Shown here one piece after another: positions 22,735 through 35,165 of a stretch of 60,000 nucleotides of DNA. Below the pieces are notes generated by a model. That model searched no databases. It was not told the origin of the DNA and saw only the letters and a program-made list of their open reading frames with translations. Position numbers and translations under genes: made by a program. Positions within the stretch are counted from its first letter, which is position 1. The number at the start of each line of letters is the position of its first letter. Origin of the DNA: Polytrichum commune (Eukaryota; Streptophyta; Polytrichopsida; Polytrichales; Polytrichaceae); assembly GCA_950295325.1 (NCBI GenBank), contig OX485807.1, positions 44,300,440-44,360,439 on the forward strand. The letters run 5' to 3'.

Positions 22735-24894
22735 TAATTCAACCTCGTCAACAAAAATTCACTGAGATCGGATTTTGCAAAAGAGTTGCACTCATCTCTA
22801 GCATCTATGGGCCAATTTTTGAGTATCATGATTGGTGCATCTAAATTTTGGATGCCCAACCTACAACGACGCAAGGCACACAAAAGTCCAGCAACACTAA
22901 AAATTCTTTTTGTCTTGATCTGAGAACCTGGTATTGCTAAAATTTGCCTCGCAAGAAATGATACATGTAGAAGTCAAGGGGCATTATCCCTCCACCAAGC
23001 AAGTGGAGCAATGTCTTTACCTGTAGGTACAAAAAACTTTCAAAACAAAATGAGCTCCAATTTTAGCATGCCCTCACTAGCCTCCTCTGTAGAACTTGTG
23101 TGCCCAAAAAGAGAATCAGTTGTAGCCTCCAATATGGGTGCCAAGTTATTTTCCAAGCTCGGATTCAGCAACCGTGACACCTTCTCAAGCAAAGGCACCA
23201 AAACAATTTGATCGTATTCTGCCACAATGTACATGGCCTTCTTGTGTCCCACGTAGTCAATAATCACCTGCAACCCCTTATACCTAGGGTCTAACATCAA
23301 CGACAACATATTATGTGCCTTCTCATGAGTGAAACCAACTACAAATGCAAAACATGGTTTGATAACTTCAATTGATTCAAAAGCCATGCGGCCATAAAGT
23401 AGTTGCAGCTCCGAGTCCATTTGCCCACATCGAAGGGCTGGCACCGCAGGCATCCTCCGATCATACTTATTTTGAAGTTAAATGTTTACATAGAAGGCTG
23501 CATACACTGCACCGCTCAAAAACCAATACCCGCGAGATTGGTTTAAAATGCATTGTTGCACGACAAGGCGTAAAGTCTCTGTGACCGCCTTTGTCACAAC
23601 CCAAGTCAGCCCACTTGGGACTTGGGCTTCCAAAGCTGCAATTTGTTTACTATAACATATATTGATCGCCGTTGTATACTCTTGTGTTTCCTGCAACATA
23701 ACAACAAAATTCAGTAAGTTATGTGCGTCTTACATGGTCATTATAATTGTTAAGTCTGCAATTAGTAGTCCACGAGGGAAGCACATTAGATTATATCAAC
23801 TTACATATAAATCAAAACACATCATATTACATACAAGACCAAACACTTCCCATAACCATTGTACATTCCCTTTTAGGTACCCTTTTAGAAGAAAAAAAAC
23901 GGAGAAAGAGAAGGCAAAGGCGAAGGCGCAAGTTCAAGTTTAGGTTTAGGTTTAGGTTTAGGTTCTCACCTTAAAAAACATGACTTTACTTGCGAATCTT
24001 GTTTTCACAGGTGTATTTAACTTTTGAGAGGCGAATCCCGCTTCAATGCACGCTTTATCCCATTTTTTTATTTTTTATTTTTGGATTTTCTAGTCCATGT
24101 AATTGTTTTCTGTAAGTTAGTTTGAGCCTCTTTATTGGACACCTTCTTCATTCCAATACAAATTTTTGTGTCGTCTGTAGAATATTGACATGCCTTTGAT
24201 ATAATGTGTCCAAAACACACTCTCGGGTAGGGCTACAACAAAGCCAAAGGCTTGCAAGAGACAACCAATGTTAAAACTGACGACAATGTTCTTAAATTAC
24301 TACCTTCATCTTTCATATACAAAATGACTTTGTCTATGAGGTGGAAATTTGAAAGCAACCTCTTCACAATAACTGCTACAGATGCTCTTGCAATATCTGA
24401 TGCTTCAAAAATACCTACAATGATATGTCGGGGTTCCCAATCACATATCTCCTTCACAAATTGTTTTCGTGTGGGAAACCTGACCTTCGGATTGCGTCAC
24501 AGCACCAAACGCCACAACCATAAATTCTCCACTATAGACAATGCAATGTATTTTTTTGTAATATAAAGAACAAGATCCTCAAAAAACCTTTGTTGTGCTA
24601 CATCATTCTTCTCATAAGGACTAGTACTACCATAGTATTCAGTTTTAGCACTAGGGCTCACCTGTTTCTTTTTCTTGCATTTATGTTTTTTTCCCTCTGC
24701 ATCAATGGCTGCCACAACTTTTTATAAATTTCCATATCAACAACATGGTCATTCATCACATGTTTCATCATAGAGGTAGATCCATGTGCAAGGTTGTAGT
24801 TAAGGATACCTTTCTTGGAACGAGTAGTAAGTTGCGAGACAGTGGAGCTCTGCCCTTTAGACATAGTTGGAGTGGATGATGTTGGATGGTACAA
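22735..24894 (-). pseudogene. Decayed hAT-superfamily transposase
   Basis: Pieces lie in family order on the minus strand. Around 24800 a BED-finger-like segment has KKGILNYNLAHGSTSMMKHV. At 24457-24233 there is WEPRHIIVGIFEASD then KVILYMKDEGSNLRTLSSVL, the usual core block with KDEGSNL. At 23453-23040 there is AHNMLSLMLDPRYKGLQVI then AEYDQIVLVPLL. Around 22985-22745 the dimerisation domain reads FLARQILAIPGSQIKTKRIF then SVAGLLCALRR. The reading frame is broken several times, so it is inactive. hAT transposases cut and paste DNA and leave 8-bp duplications; I could not identify the ends of this copy. Confidence 0.75.
23936..23965. repeat. (TTTAGG)n tract
   Basis: Four units of TTTAGG occur in a row, following an AGGCGAAGGCG-rich stretch, inside the hAT relic. 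It resembles but is not identical to the plant telomere unit TTTAGGG. Confidence 0.8.
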
Positions 24895-27361
24895 AACACA
24901 CTCATTGTTTGTGGTACCTTTACATCAACCTTCATTCCTTACAGATGCAACAAGAAAAATGCCCACACTAAAGAAGTTCTATGATAAGGTATCCAAAACT
25001 TGTGGTTGTCTTGTAGGTGAGTGAGTCGCACACGCCAAACTGCCAACTCCTCTACAACATGCAACTTTTCTATTATAACTCCAACATCCGCAATGGTGTT
25101 GTGTGTCTTCTGTTGGTCTTGGCTCTATCTTAGAAGGCTCTCCTCCTTGTGAATCATGTCCTCCCCATTCAGATTGAACCAAAATTGCTGTCATATATGT
25201 TGAAATCTAACTGCGAAACCCTAAAAGGGGAACCCTAGTCTTTGAGAGCTAATGTTTGCAAACAGATCACATCTTATTCATGCGATCTTCCAAGCCATAA
25301 ACACAAGGATCTTGTTAACATGTGTTGGTAACAACTAGAAAAATAAAATGGTACCCATCAACCAAGGAAAAATAACATGAAATTTTGAACTAAACTAGGT
25401 GATACAAATTTAGGGCCAAACCTCAACAACCACCATAAAGGCAGTGACGGCTTTAATCTTCAACAACTAATGCAGCAAATCTCTTCTCATCTGCATCAAA
25501 ACCAAGGTGGGCTACCAATATCTTCCATCCATATCTGCTTAACTACAACCTTCGAATGTAACCCTAGGAAAGTGAGGAACAATACTGTGGAGAAATGACG
25601 TAACCATGTGCATAAGAATGGTCTTAGTATTGCATTCTAAACCCCTCCTTGGTATTGGTATGTTCATAAATATCTCCTGCCCATGATGCACATGTATGAG
25701 CTAGTGTCTTGTCCCCTTTGATTCTAATTGGGTATGGTCTGCGATACCCTACTTGATACCAATGCTTATACCAAGCCCTTACATATATACCGGTCCAACA
25801 CTACACACAACCTTTCAGTTCCCAAGCTTCTAAGTGTTGTGTTGACTGACATATATACTTGACAACCACCTTCTAACATTCTCAACCATTAAAATATTTA
25901 CGGTGACTAACCTACTTGGATGTCATTTCCCTACTTGCTCCATACATCCTAATACATGCAACATCAATATCAACAAATTTTGCCTTACAAATGTTTTATT
26001 GTCTAACCTTAGAACCTTTATCCTTTTATAGCACATGAACAATTTGTGTTACTACCATAGTGGGCTCTCTGTTCCAACACAAAGAAATTATCCCCCCTTC
26101 AAAATTTGCCACATGTCATGCTAACATTCACCACGACCACTTGCATCCCATGTGGAAACTACATTCTAGCACATGTAAAGATGAACTAGGGAGCCCTCTA
26201 CAATATACTTAAATTTTGTATTTCCCAACCTCATGTGTGCAAGAAATGATTGCTCAGTACAAATCGGAGCTTATTTTTCTTTCACAAATCTTATTGTCGC
26301 AACGAATTTGGTCTTGTTGCAAGGAAGCTGAGAAGATAATCCAATGATTAATAATAAGTCAAGAATAAGCAAATTTATTATGCATGGGTCTTAGGATATA
26401 ATTTGATTTTTTAATACATTATTAATAGGATTATGCATTATGATATATTATTGATGTGAAAATTTACTTTTGATACTCTTATTCTAACACTTTCATGCTT
26501 TGTTATGAACTTACTATACATTGTCAAAGCCCTACAATGTTGATGATCCTTACTTGTTACATTTGTTGTGGGCAAAGCACGGTAGTATGTAGTCCTTAGT
26601 GTCATGCCCTTAGCTTTTTTTATCTAGAAGATGGGGAATTTCACACCATTGCAAAATATAGCACTTATATGTTAGAATTAACTAATACCAACATCAATTT
26701 TCTAGAATATTAAAAGTTGAACCTTGAAGCACCTTACATTTCAATCACACCATATGCTTTGAGCAGTAAACTCCATTCCAAAATCAAATGTTGTCACTCT
26801 CAACCTTCCCCAAATCTTCCAACTACACACTCGTTGTAACATGATAACATTAAAGTCGACGCTATTTGTCATAGCAACCGCAAAGTATATAACAAAACAC
26901 TTAAGTTAGTGTTGAAGTTGTTATGAGGTTGTTCCACGTAACTCAAGACTTTATATCTATGGTGAAACCAACACATAGGTACATAGTTATTTGCGTTGTT
27001 CAATGATGCATGTTTCATATCGTCTAAAATAATTTATGTGTCCACTTTGGAATCGTTAATTATGATTTCGCTCCACCCAACTTTCAAACAAATAACATTG
27101 AACAATAGACATGAAGATCCATACATCATAAGATGAGCCATTCAACACACCTCAATCTCGAGCATGTTGAGGAGGGTGGTCTTCACCACCATAAACCAAG
27201 TCCTAGAAACAGGAATTTAGCATCTTCTCGCCGCCGTAGCGATCCAATTTCATTGCAAGACCAATCCCACCTAGCTTACATTTTGCAAATATGTATGTAT
27301 TTTAATGTTCTCACTCCCCTTCTAAAAGAGGGTGATCAAGCCACACTAGCACCCATCTTAT
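24895..27361. other. Intergenic AT-rich stretch
   Basis: No gene is visible on either strand. The short frame at 27133-27396 (MSHSTHLNLEHVEEGGLHHH) is unremarkable. The left part may include the 5' side of the hAT element. Confidence 0.4.
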
Positions 27362-28131
27362 GTGAACCATTGAAGCAAATTCACAAGATCACATGAGTAT
27401 CACTTTGTAATGACGAATGCTATATTGTAAGCGAGGGTCCAACAAGAAGGAACTGGGATCGACGTCAACAAAAAACTTTCATTGGATCCACAGGGTATGC
27501 TTTTACTGTTCCGATTATTGGCATACCGTAAGCGATTCATGCTGCATTTGAATTTCAGCTGCATCCATGTTGCGAAACAAACCCACTTTACTAACTTCAC
27601 CTGCAAGGTAATAATTTACGTGAACCGTTGAAGCAAATTCACAAGATCACATGAGTATATATATATCACTTTGTAATGACGACTGCTATATTGTAAGCGA
27701 GGGTCCAACAAGGAATTGAAATCAACTTCAACAAAAAAGTTTCATTGGATCCACAGGGTAAGCTTTGACTGCTCCGATCGATTCTTGGCAGACCGTAAGT
27801 GATTGATGCTGCACTTGAATTTCAGCTGCATCGATGTCGCAAAATAAACCGCTTTACTAAGTTTGCCAGGGAATAATTCACGTGAACCGTTGTATGCAAA
27901 TTTACAAGATCACATGAGTATCATTTGTAATGACGACTGCTATATTATAAGCGAGGGTCCAACAAGAAGGGACTAAAATCGACGTCAACAAAAACTTTCA
28001 TTGCATCCACTGGGTAGGCTTTTACTGCTCCGATTCTTGGCATACCGTTAGCGATTGATGCTGCATTTGAATTTCGGCTGGATCGATGTTGCAAAATAAA
28101 CCACTATACTAACTTCACCTGCCAGGAAATA
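27362..28131. repeat. Three tandem copies of a ~260-bp unit
   Basis: Units begin at 27362, 27620 and 27882, each with GTGAACC(A/G)TTG. They share CAAATTCACAAGATCACATG (AATTTACAAG in unit 3), GCGAGGGTCCAACAAG, GATGCTGCA(T/C)TTGAATTTC and a closing ACTAA-TT-CC-GC-AGG stretch. Units differ by small changes and a TA-repeat expansion in unit 2. They carry no long open frame. Confidence 0.9.
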
Positions 28132-28233
28132 ATGTCGCGTCGCTTGGTGAAGAATGCCTTCCTTGCTAATGGCTCTCTTGAATATGGAAGAGATGCAGAA
28201 GCAGGCAACTTCACAGGATTAAGTTTAACCTAA
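28132..28233 (+). other. Very short ORF right after the tandem array
   Basis: An ATG at 28132 opens 33 codons: MSRRLVKNAFLANGSLEYGR, DAEAGNFTGLSLT, then stop. It starts exactly where the third tandem unit ends. I do not recognise it and it may be chance. Confidence 0.2.
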
Positions 28234-28309
28234 AAATTAGCTCCATACCAGTGTTCGGGGGAGGTTTTTAAGCATAATCGGTCGAGATCCTAGTGTTTCC
28301 CAGACCAAC

Positions 28310-28700
28310 CGGTTCGAGATAGATGGGTCTTCAGTGGCTCGTTTTCTTAATCGGACCCCTATATTTGATTGGTATGCGGTTCGGTGAGGATCAGAGAGCA
28401 AACATCGTAAAGACACATGTTTAAAAGAGATTGGACTACGTCTTCAAATATTAATAACTACTCTACAGTCAATGGTGAACACAATTGGGGACCTATGTAT
28501 CCAATTAAGAAATCAACAAACATGCACTTCCGATCACCATAACTAAATCAGGGGAGGTCTGATTTTCAATCCAGTTTTTGTATATGTGTCATTGTAGATT
28601 TGCTGTTGCAACACACATTTTGTTGTGTGAATCTAATGGGTAGAAGTTGGAGAACATGAAAAACGAGCCAGATAACACCCACATACGTTACAAGTTGACA
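28310..28700. repeat. Dispersed repeat family 1, uninterrupted copy
   Basis: It begins with TAGATGGGTCTTCAGTGGCT and passes CCCCTATATTTGATTGGTAT, AGAGATTGGACTACGT and GGTCTGATTTTCAATCCA. It ends with GTAGAAGTTGGAGAACATGA and ACACCCACATAC. All of these words recur in the same order at 34326-35165. Confidence 0.85.
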
Positions 28701-29439
28701 TCTTTCGGTATTTCTTTAGTAGATTAACGAATATTCTGTAAATTACTCTAAATGGATGGGCAATTTTCCTGAAGTCTTGAACTTCAACCAGTTGTTTCTC
28801 AAACTCAACCAGTTCATCTCAGTGCTCCCTGTTCATTGCTCCATACGGATGATTCCATTGATCACAGGGAAGCTCAAAATGCATTAATTTTTCTGACTGG
28901 AGTGGGTAGTGGCAAACTCTTGTGAAGAAGTTTTAAGTTCTTTTGGAGCGGGTGGCTCGGAGAAGTATGTTACATGATGGTCTCCTGGAGCTTAACAACT
29001 TATTTTGGTTCTTTTGTGGTAGATGGAATCTTGAAGAGATTGTTTGTTAAGATCAAGTTGCCAGTTCCCTAGGCTACCTAATTCAAAGCTGTGCTGAGGA
29101 GTTTCTCACCCATTAAGCTGGACCTTAGAGGGTGCAAAGTACGTAGCGAAACGAGGAGTCCCAAATTAACTTAATGGCATGAATGGGCTCCCCATGCTGG
29201 AGAATGAAAGGAGAGCTCCAATTCATCGTGCCTGCGTGCTCATGTTGTGCATGCAAAATGATACGATACCGAAGGTGATAGGAAGGTTCGATACAAATTA
29301 ATTCAAGGTTCGAGCAAAGCAATACCTGTCACTTTACAATTAGCTAGAACCTGTACAGAATGCCCTGTGTCACCTCAAAAAAATTGCATTTCAGCACCGA
29401 ACATAATTGAAACACTCTATGAAGCATGTTCTGAATTCA

Positions 29440-29680
29440 TGTTGCGGTTCGACTGCTCCCTGCACCCTTCTTCTTATGCCTTGAGAATTTTCCAAATACT
29501 ATTCTGTTTTTACTTGCCCGAGCATGTGACAGCACGGATCATCTGAGTTAAGTTAGTTGTGCTCTGCAAAAGTGTGACAAGCAGGGTATTCACATGGTTC
29601 ACTCGTAACTTTACACACTCATAAAATCGATACAATCTTAAACCGATAGTTGTTCTTGTGTGTAAGTTAATGAGATAGTG
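29440..29680 (+). repeat. Relative of APC6 intron 1 sequence
   Basis: TGCTCCCTGCA, ATTCTGTTTTTACT, GACAGCACGGATCATCT and GCAAAAGTGTGACAAGCAGG occur in the same order and spacing in 47448-47650 inside APC6 intron 1. The match is imperfect but continuous. Confidence 0.75.
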
Positions 29681-30056
29681 CTTAAATTTATTGAGACATC
29701 ACATACCTGCTACATGAATCACATAAATGGTTCTGACATGCGTCAGGTTCAAGCTCTAGGTGTTTGTGGTGATGAATAACCATCCTTTTTTTTGTCCTAA
29801 AGATTTATAGACTTGACCAAATTGAAACATTAATTTCTGAGTTCTTACAGAGGACATCTCAATACAAACTGCCTTGACACATTATACCCACTTGGAATAT
29901 TAAGTTTTTGCATTGCTCGAATGCACTGCACTGCGCTGAAAATAAAAAATAAAAAATAAAAAACAAAAAATAAATAAAAGTCCTAAACCCCTGACTTGAA
30001 ATTGATTCTAGCAAATCACCCTGAAGATTCTCACCCCCCAGGGGAAAGGGCCACAA

Positions 30057-30080
30057 CAAACAAACAAACAAACAAACAAA
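30057..30080. repeat. (CAAA)n microsatellite
   Basis: Six CAAA units occur in a row. Confidence 0.95.
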
Positions 30081-32669
30081 ACTCTGACTCTATACTGCAA
30101 ATCAATGAACTTGACATATATGATGTTGTGATTTTGAAAGCTCAAGCAGTTGAAGAGGGCGTAGTTCACTCACATAGGAATCTAAAGAGAGAATAATATT
30201 CACCAACACTTACGATTGACTCTACGCTTCCATAGGATATAAGTATCGATTGATGAAAGGAAACTTTCACATGGAATTCATCAATATCATTGCATGTTGC
30301 ATATGAAGACATAAATCCGAATGTATCCCCCAAGTATAAGTTTCATCAAGTTGGATTTCAAAGCTACACTAACTAAGTCCTAATATTGCACATGCCATAG
30401 TAATTTTCTAGAGCCCACACTAATTCTCAACCCCAAGCAAAAGTTTAAGTAGAAAATTAGCATGGGTCACACTGATCGTTTTTTTTCTAGAAAATCAATG
30501 TTGGCGATTGCTTTGTTTTGTGCTACCTTGGTCCTAAATTTAATGTTCAATGTGTTGGTTGGAAGTCTTCATGAAGACTAAGGATAAGACACAAGTTTGA
30601 GACCCACCATGTGCGCATTCCTCAACAATAAAATATTGATCATTGATACTAAACCAAAGGATGCATTGAACAATCAAGGTCATCAATGTAGCATCTTTGT
30701 GTTAAACTAGGATTTCAATATTTCTTGATTTACGCATGAATTTTGGACATTTCCAACTGCCGATGTGATGTACACTAGATCACAAAACTACACAAATATG
30801 GTGGTTGGTGAACATGGAATACAAACATTCAAAGTTGTGGTTGTGGTGTACTTGCTTTTGCTTGTTGTTTTTTGTTTTTTGTTCCCATCATTACACATCC
30901 CTTATCATTTTTGGACAAGTGATTTGTCCAAATATACTTAAATGCCAGTTAACTTAACTACACCAATTATCATGAAGATATTGTGAGCTACACTATTGAG
31001 GTTATTACTACACTACTTACCAATCCACAATACATATCATAAAAGGTCCTCATTGTATGATATGATTTTTTGTAGGATTGAAAATAATGTGCATTTGAAA
31101 GACTTCCAACCTAAGGGAGAAGTTGGATATATCATGAGGGCACATGTGACAACTTATGTGACTAGGGTTGCAAAATATTATTATGTTGAAGGTGTGCATT
31201 GTGGCCCCTTGTGTGGGCCATACATGATTGCCCATGGTGGGCCTAGGGTTAGCAACACTATATATTTACCATCTTTAATGCAGTAATTTCAATATATTTA
31301 CCTCCTTGGTTATTTCATTGCTTCTTGCATGCATGTTTTCTTTTTCCTTCCATCATGTGACATAATCATAATCTTGGAAAGTCTTCTTAGACTTCACTTG
31401 AATGCATATTTACAAGACTCAAGAAATGGATAAGGTAGGAATTTAGAAGAGAAACATTTTTCTTTATATACTCGTAGATATTCCAAGGGGATAGTCCACT
31501 ATAATTGGATGTAGAGGCAAGTAAGTAGAGGTAAAACTTGTTGGTTCTCCTAATAAATTGGATATGTAGTGAGTGACCCACATGATAGACTTGCAAATCA
31601 CGTCCAATTTACTAGCACTTCCCCGTGAGAAGAGACTTAGTGACGGCATATCATGGAATGAGCCAAAAATTTGGCAACCAATCATAACCAACCACGTACG
31701 TGATGTGATTCAGAAGTGTTTAAAGTGTTAGCAACTCATTCTTCAAGTAGAATCCAATTGCAAGTAACTATTGATTTCAAGTGGTCTTTCAGATGAACCA
31801 AAGTTCAACCTTGGTCAGACCACTAGTCAATGAGAACTAGCCATGCATGCATGATAATAATAGGGGCAGAACACTCGTGCAACTAGCCACTTGATGTTCA
31901 AGGTTAACAAACTTCGTCAAATCCTCTTTCCAAAGCTCACAAGATGGAATGTGAGGAAGATGGTATATTCCAAAGGGTGTGGATGGTTTCAAGGATCCTC
32001 TTTCTCGTGGTTTGCGGGGTTTGATGTCTCAACAATAATGATCTCTCATGGAAGTTGTTGATATGGTCCTCCGGGGGGCCACTTTGGTAACCCGTTGTTC
32101 ACAATAGCTTTATATATTTGGACCATCAAAGACATTGTCAATCTCGGAGCAATTATTTGTACTCTTTGAAGCTTGCACTTGGAACTTTTCTTTGGCTATG
32201 TCCCACAACCATTTACTTAGGTCCGCACTCGGCAAATTCTCGGAAACAAACTACAAAATGAGTTCACAATATGAGGAGCATGTTGGCGGGCTTCAATTTC
32301 TCATGTCACCGTGAGGTGTTAAACTATGTGTGAAGTGAACTTCAATTTATAATGCATGAATATTGGACACAATGAAATTTGTGCGTGTGGGCTTTAGATG
32401 GTGGACCTTATGATAAAATTGGGGGAAACTATACTACATGTTGTAGTTAGTGTCATTGGTATTCTATGTCACCATGATAACTTTGTTAGTGACACTTTTA
32501 TGAATAACTTTACAAGTGTTGTCATCCCGACTTACTTTTAGTTCATCCAAAACGTCAATTATTGAAACGTATTTTGGTGTATATTGCATCGTAACATTTA
32601 TGTATTGAAATATTGTCATGGATGATGGAAATTTGGATGAGTAAGTATATTTGTTTTGCCCAAATGCTT

Positions 32670-32790
32670 TTTACAAGGAATGACAAGTAATGTTGGGTTT
32701 ACATTTAGTGTTGGTGACACTAGGCGGGCAATTTATAATTTCAAGTTGAGCAAGACAAATAGTATTGGTGACACTACATATAATATTAAG
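32670..32790. repeat. Dispersed repeat family 2, copy 2
   Basis: It has the same ordered words as 15290-15415: TTACAAGGAATGACAAGTAA, ACATTTAGTGTTGGTGACAC, GAGCAAGACAAATAG and TTGGTGACACTACAT. Confidence 0.7.
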
Positions 32791-34325
32791 TGTAGTTATG
32801 GATGTGGATTATATCTCTAGTTGTAACATGTTTTATTTGCATGCAAATTGTGTTATTTATGAAATATGTAAACTTCCCAAGCCAAACCTCAAATCAATCC
32901 AACAATCAAAAGAAAATCGTCATGGCAAGTTTTTGTCTAGTCCATGTAATGTCAATCGCACCCACCCCACTTTGACGTCCATATGACCATGGGAAGTGGG
33001 GCCAAAGGCAAATGAAAGATGTAGTGGTACTTTGCAGAGTCGTGTTACAAACCAAAAGAAACACATCACGGGAGGTTAGTGTCAATTTATATCTAGACAC
33101 AACAATGTGCATCACACAATCAAGTAATGAACTAAATCCCACTATTGTGGAATTTGAGGTGTTGTGATATCCCATGTCAATTCCACTAGGCCTACCCCAA
33201 CAAGCAAGTCAAGAATAAGTGCTCCTAGAAACTGGAAAACTTCATATACTTTGGTCATCCACAAAGAATGCCCTTGACCTTGACCTAAGTGTAGACCCAA
33301 CTTGGACCACTACCTAAGTATTTCTCGATCAATCACAACGTTAACAAACTGAGCGATCCTTTGTTCTGGTGTTTATGTAATGGAAGCCAACGCTTGACTT
33401 GCATTTTTTTTTACACGAGGCCATCTTTATGCTAAAAATACTACTTATCATATGTATATCAAACATATATTCCAAGAATGTCACAAAAATACTATTGCAA
33501 CACAATGTATGGTTTATTGTTAAAATAATGAAAAGATAACATTTTTTAATATTACTTATACCTATACATATACATATATAGAGATAGATGCCATGAATGA
33601 GTTGCATTTTAAAAATTCATTTGTGGAATCAATGAAGCATAGACCGTTATTTCTTCGGAACTTCCAACATGGGGCCTAATAATGTTATGGACCTCTCTCA
33701 TGCATCCCCCCCCCAAAGCAAGCACCTTTGGCAATTTATAATTCTCTAAACACTTATAGTCAACAAAAAAAAAAGTTCTCCATTTCTACATTTTGTAATG
33801 CTCAATTATGTCTACATTTTGATCACGTTTTGACTTCCACCTCTAAAGCAACACATGCCAAACGTCCTTTTCGACTACACACGTAAAGCTTATGTACACT
33901 TCTACATCACATTTCATGTGTCACCTTCTCATCGCATGCAAGTCACACACTTGATACTTCCTTTGGAAGAAGGATGTGACAAATTTTATGAGTACCATTT
34001 CATGTTCTCTTTTTTAATCATCAATTGACAACGACAACAAACTTTCATGTATTCGAACACTCTAAGGAACGGGACACACCAATGTCAACGCCACACTAAA
34101 GCAAGTGTTTAGGGGTGCTTAGTGTAATACCGGAAAGTGATTTTCTACGTGGGATTCAAAACGGTCTCAAGCAATGGAAGAATGACACGTGGCATAAATT
34201 GAGAGTTTCTTTGGTTTTTGGTTTTTTTGGGTCAGAATAGAGAGCCCTCACTGCACCATGGTTTACAATTAGTAGTGAGCAAGACAATTAGAATTGGTGA
34301 GACTAAATATCATATTTAGTGCAGT
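32791..34325. other. Intergenic AT-rich stretch
   Basis: No gene is seen. It contains a nine-base C run (33706-33714). Near 34275-34310 there is a third, short copy of repeat family 2 (GAGCAAGACAATTAGAATTG), directly next to the start of the second family 1 copy. Confidence 0.45.
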
Positions 34326-35165
34326 AAGGTAGATGGGTCTTAAGTGGTTCATTTCTTAATCAAACCCCTATATTTGATTGGTATGTGGTTTGGATCAAAG
34401 AGAACACATCATAAAAACACATATGTAGAAGAGATTGGACTACGTAGTCAAATAGTAATAATTACTCTACACTCACTTCATTGTTTATCGTATTTAGTGT
34501 CACGCACAATATTTGCGAAGGGCCTAAACTATATGCCTAGAGGTCTCAAAGTGTCACGCCCATTAATTGCCAACATAAGTAACTTCTTTGAGTGAAGAAA
34601 TATATACATCATGACATTTAGAGTAGCACATTGGGATACTGTAAATGATAGTCTTGCATTGTACTATGCAATGGGAAGATATTTTTGAGCATACTAATGG
34701 CAAGTGTCATTTGTGTACACTTTAGTCAACTAGTAGACCATTGTGTAACATAGACATGCACCTCATAACACTATTAAAACATACGCATGCCAAGAAATCA
34801 GTAAGGGCACTTGAACGCCAAGTGTCGTGAGTTGACATTTATGATAAAGTTGTTAATCATCAAGGTAACCTAGCATATGCCTCAAAATGGGGTAAGTGGC
34901 ACTGTTACGCATGTGAGACTAAACACCATAAACAATGTAGTGAACACAATTGGAAAAATCTATGTATCCAATTAGGACATCAACAAACATGCGCTTCCAA
35001 CAACTGTAACTGAATTAGGGTAGGTCTGATTTTCAATCCAATTTTTGCATATGTTTCATAGAAGAATTGCTAATACAACATGAGTTTTGATGTGTAAATA
35101 TAATCGGTAGAAGTTGGAGAACATGAAAAAACAAATAAAATAAACACCCACATACCTTAGTTACA
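34326..35165. repeat. Dispersed repeat family 1, copy split by an insertion
   Basis: The left part (34326-34467) and right part (about 34932-35165) together match 28310-28700. About 465 bp unrelated to the other copy separate them. The insert has no recognisable ends by eye. Confidence 0.8.

Larger units (their letters stand above)
28701..32669. other. Intergenic region with rearranged repeat pieces
   Basis: No gene is supported. 29440-29680 resembles part of APC6 intron 1 (47440-47650) in direct orientation. About 29990-30190 resembles 46800-47040 in inverted orientation. A (CAAA)n tract lies at 30057-30080. The frame at 30996-31286 is not convincing as a gene. Confidence 0.5.

Noticed and set aside
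24979-25194. 71-aa Cys-containing minus-strand frame near the hAT relic
   Set aside because: No zinc-finger spacing and no continuity with the BED-like segment, so it is probably chance.
27362-28131. CRISPR-like array
   Set aside because: Units are ~260 bp with no short repeat/spacer pattern, and the DNA is a plant nuclear genome.
30996-31286. 96-aa frame with HCGPLCGPYMIAHGGPR
   Set aside because: No family resemblance and no splice partners; the region is repeat-rich.
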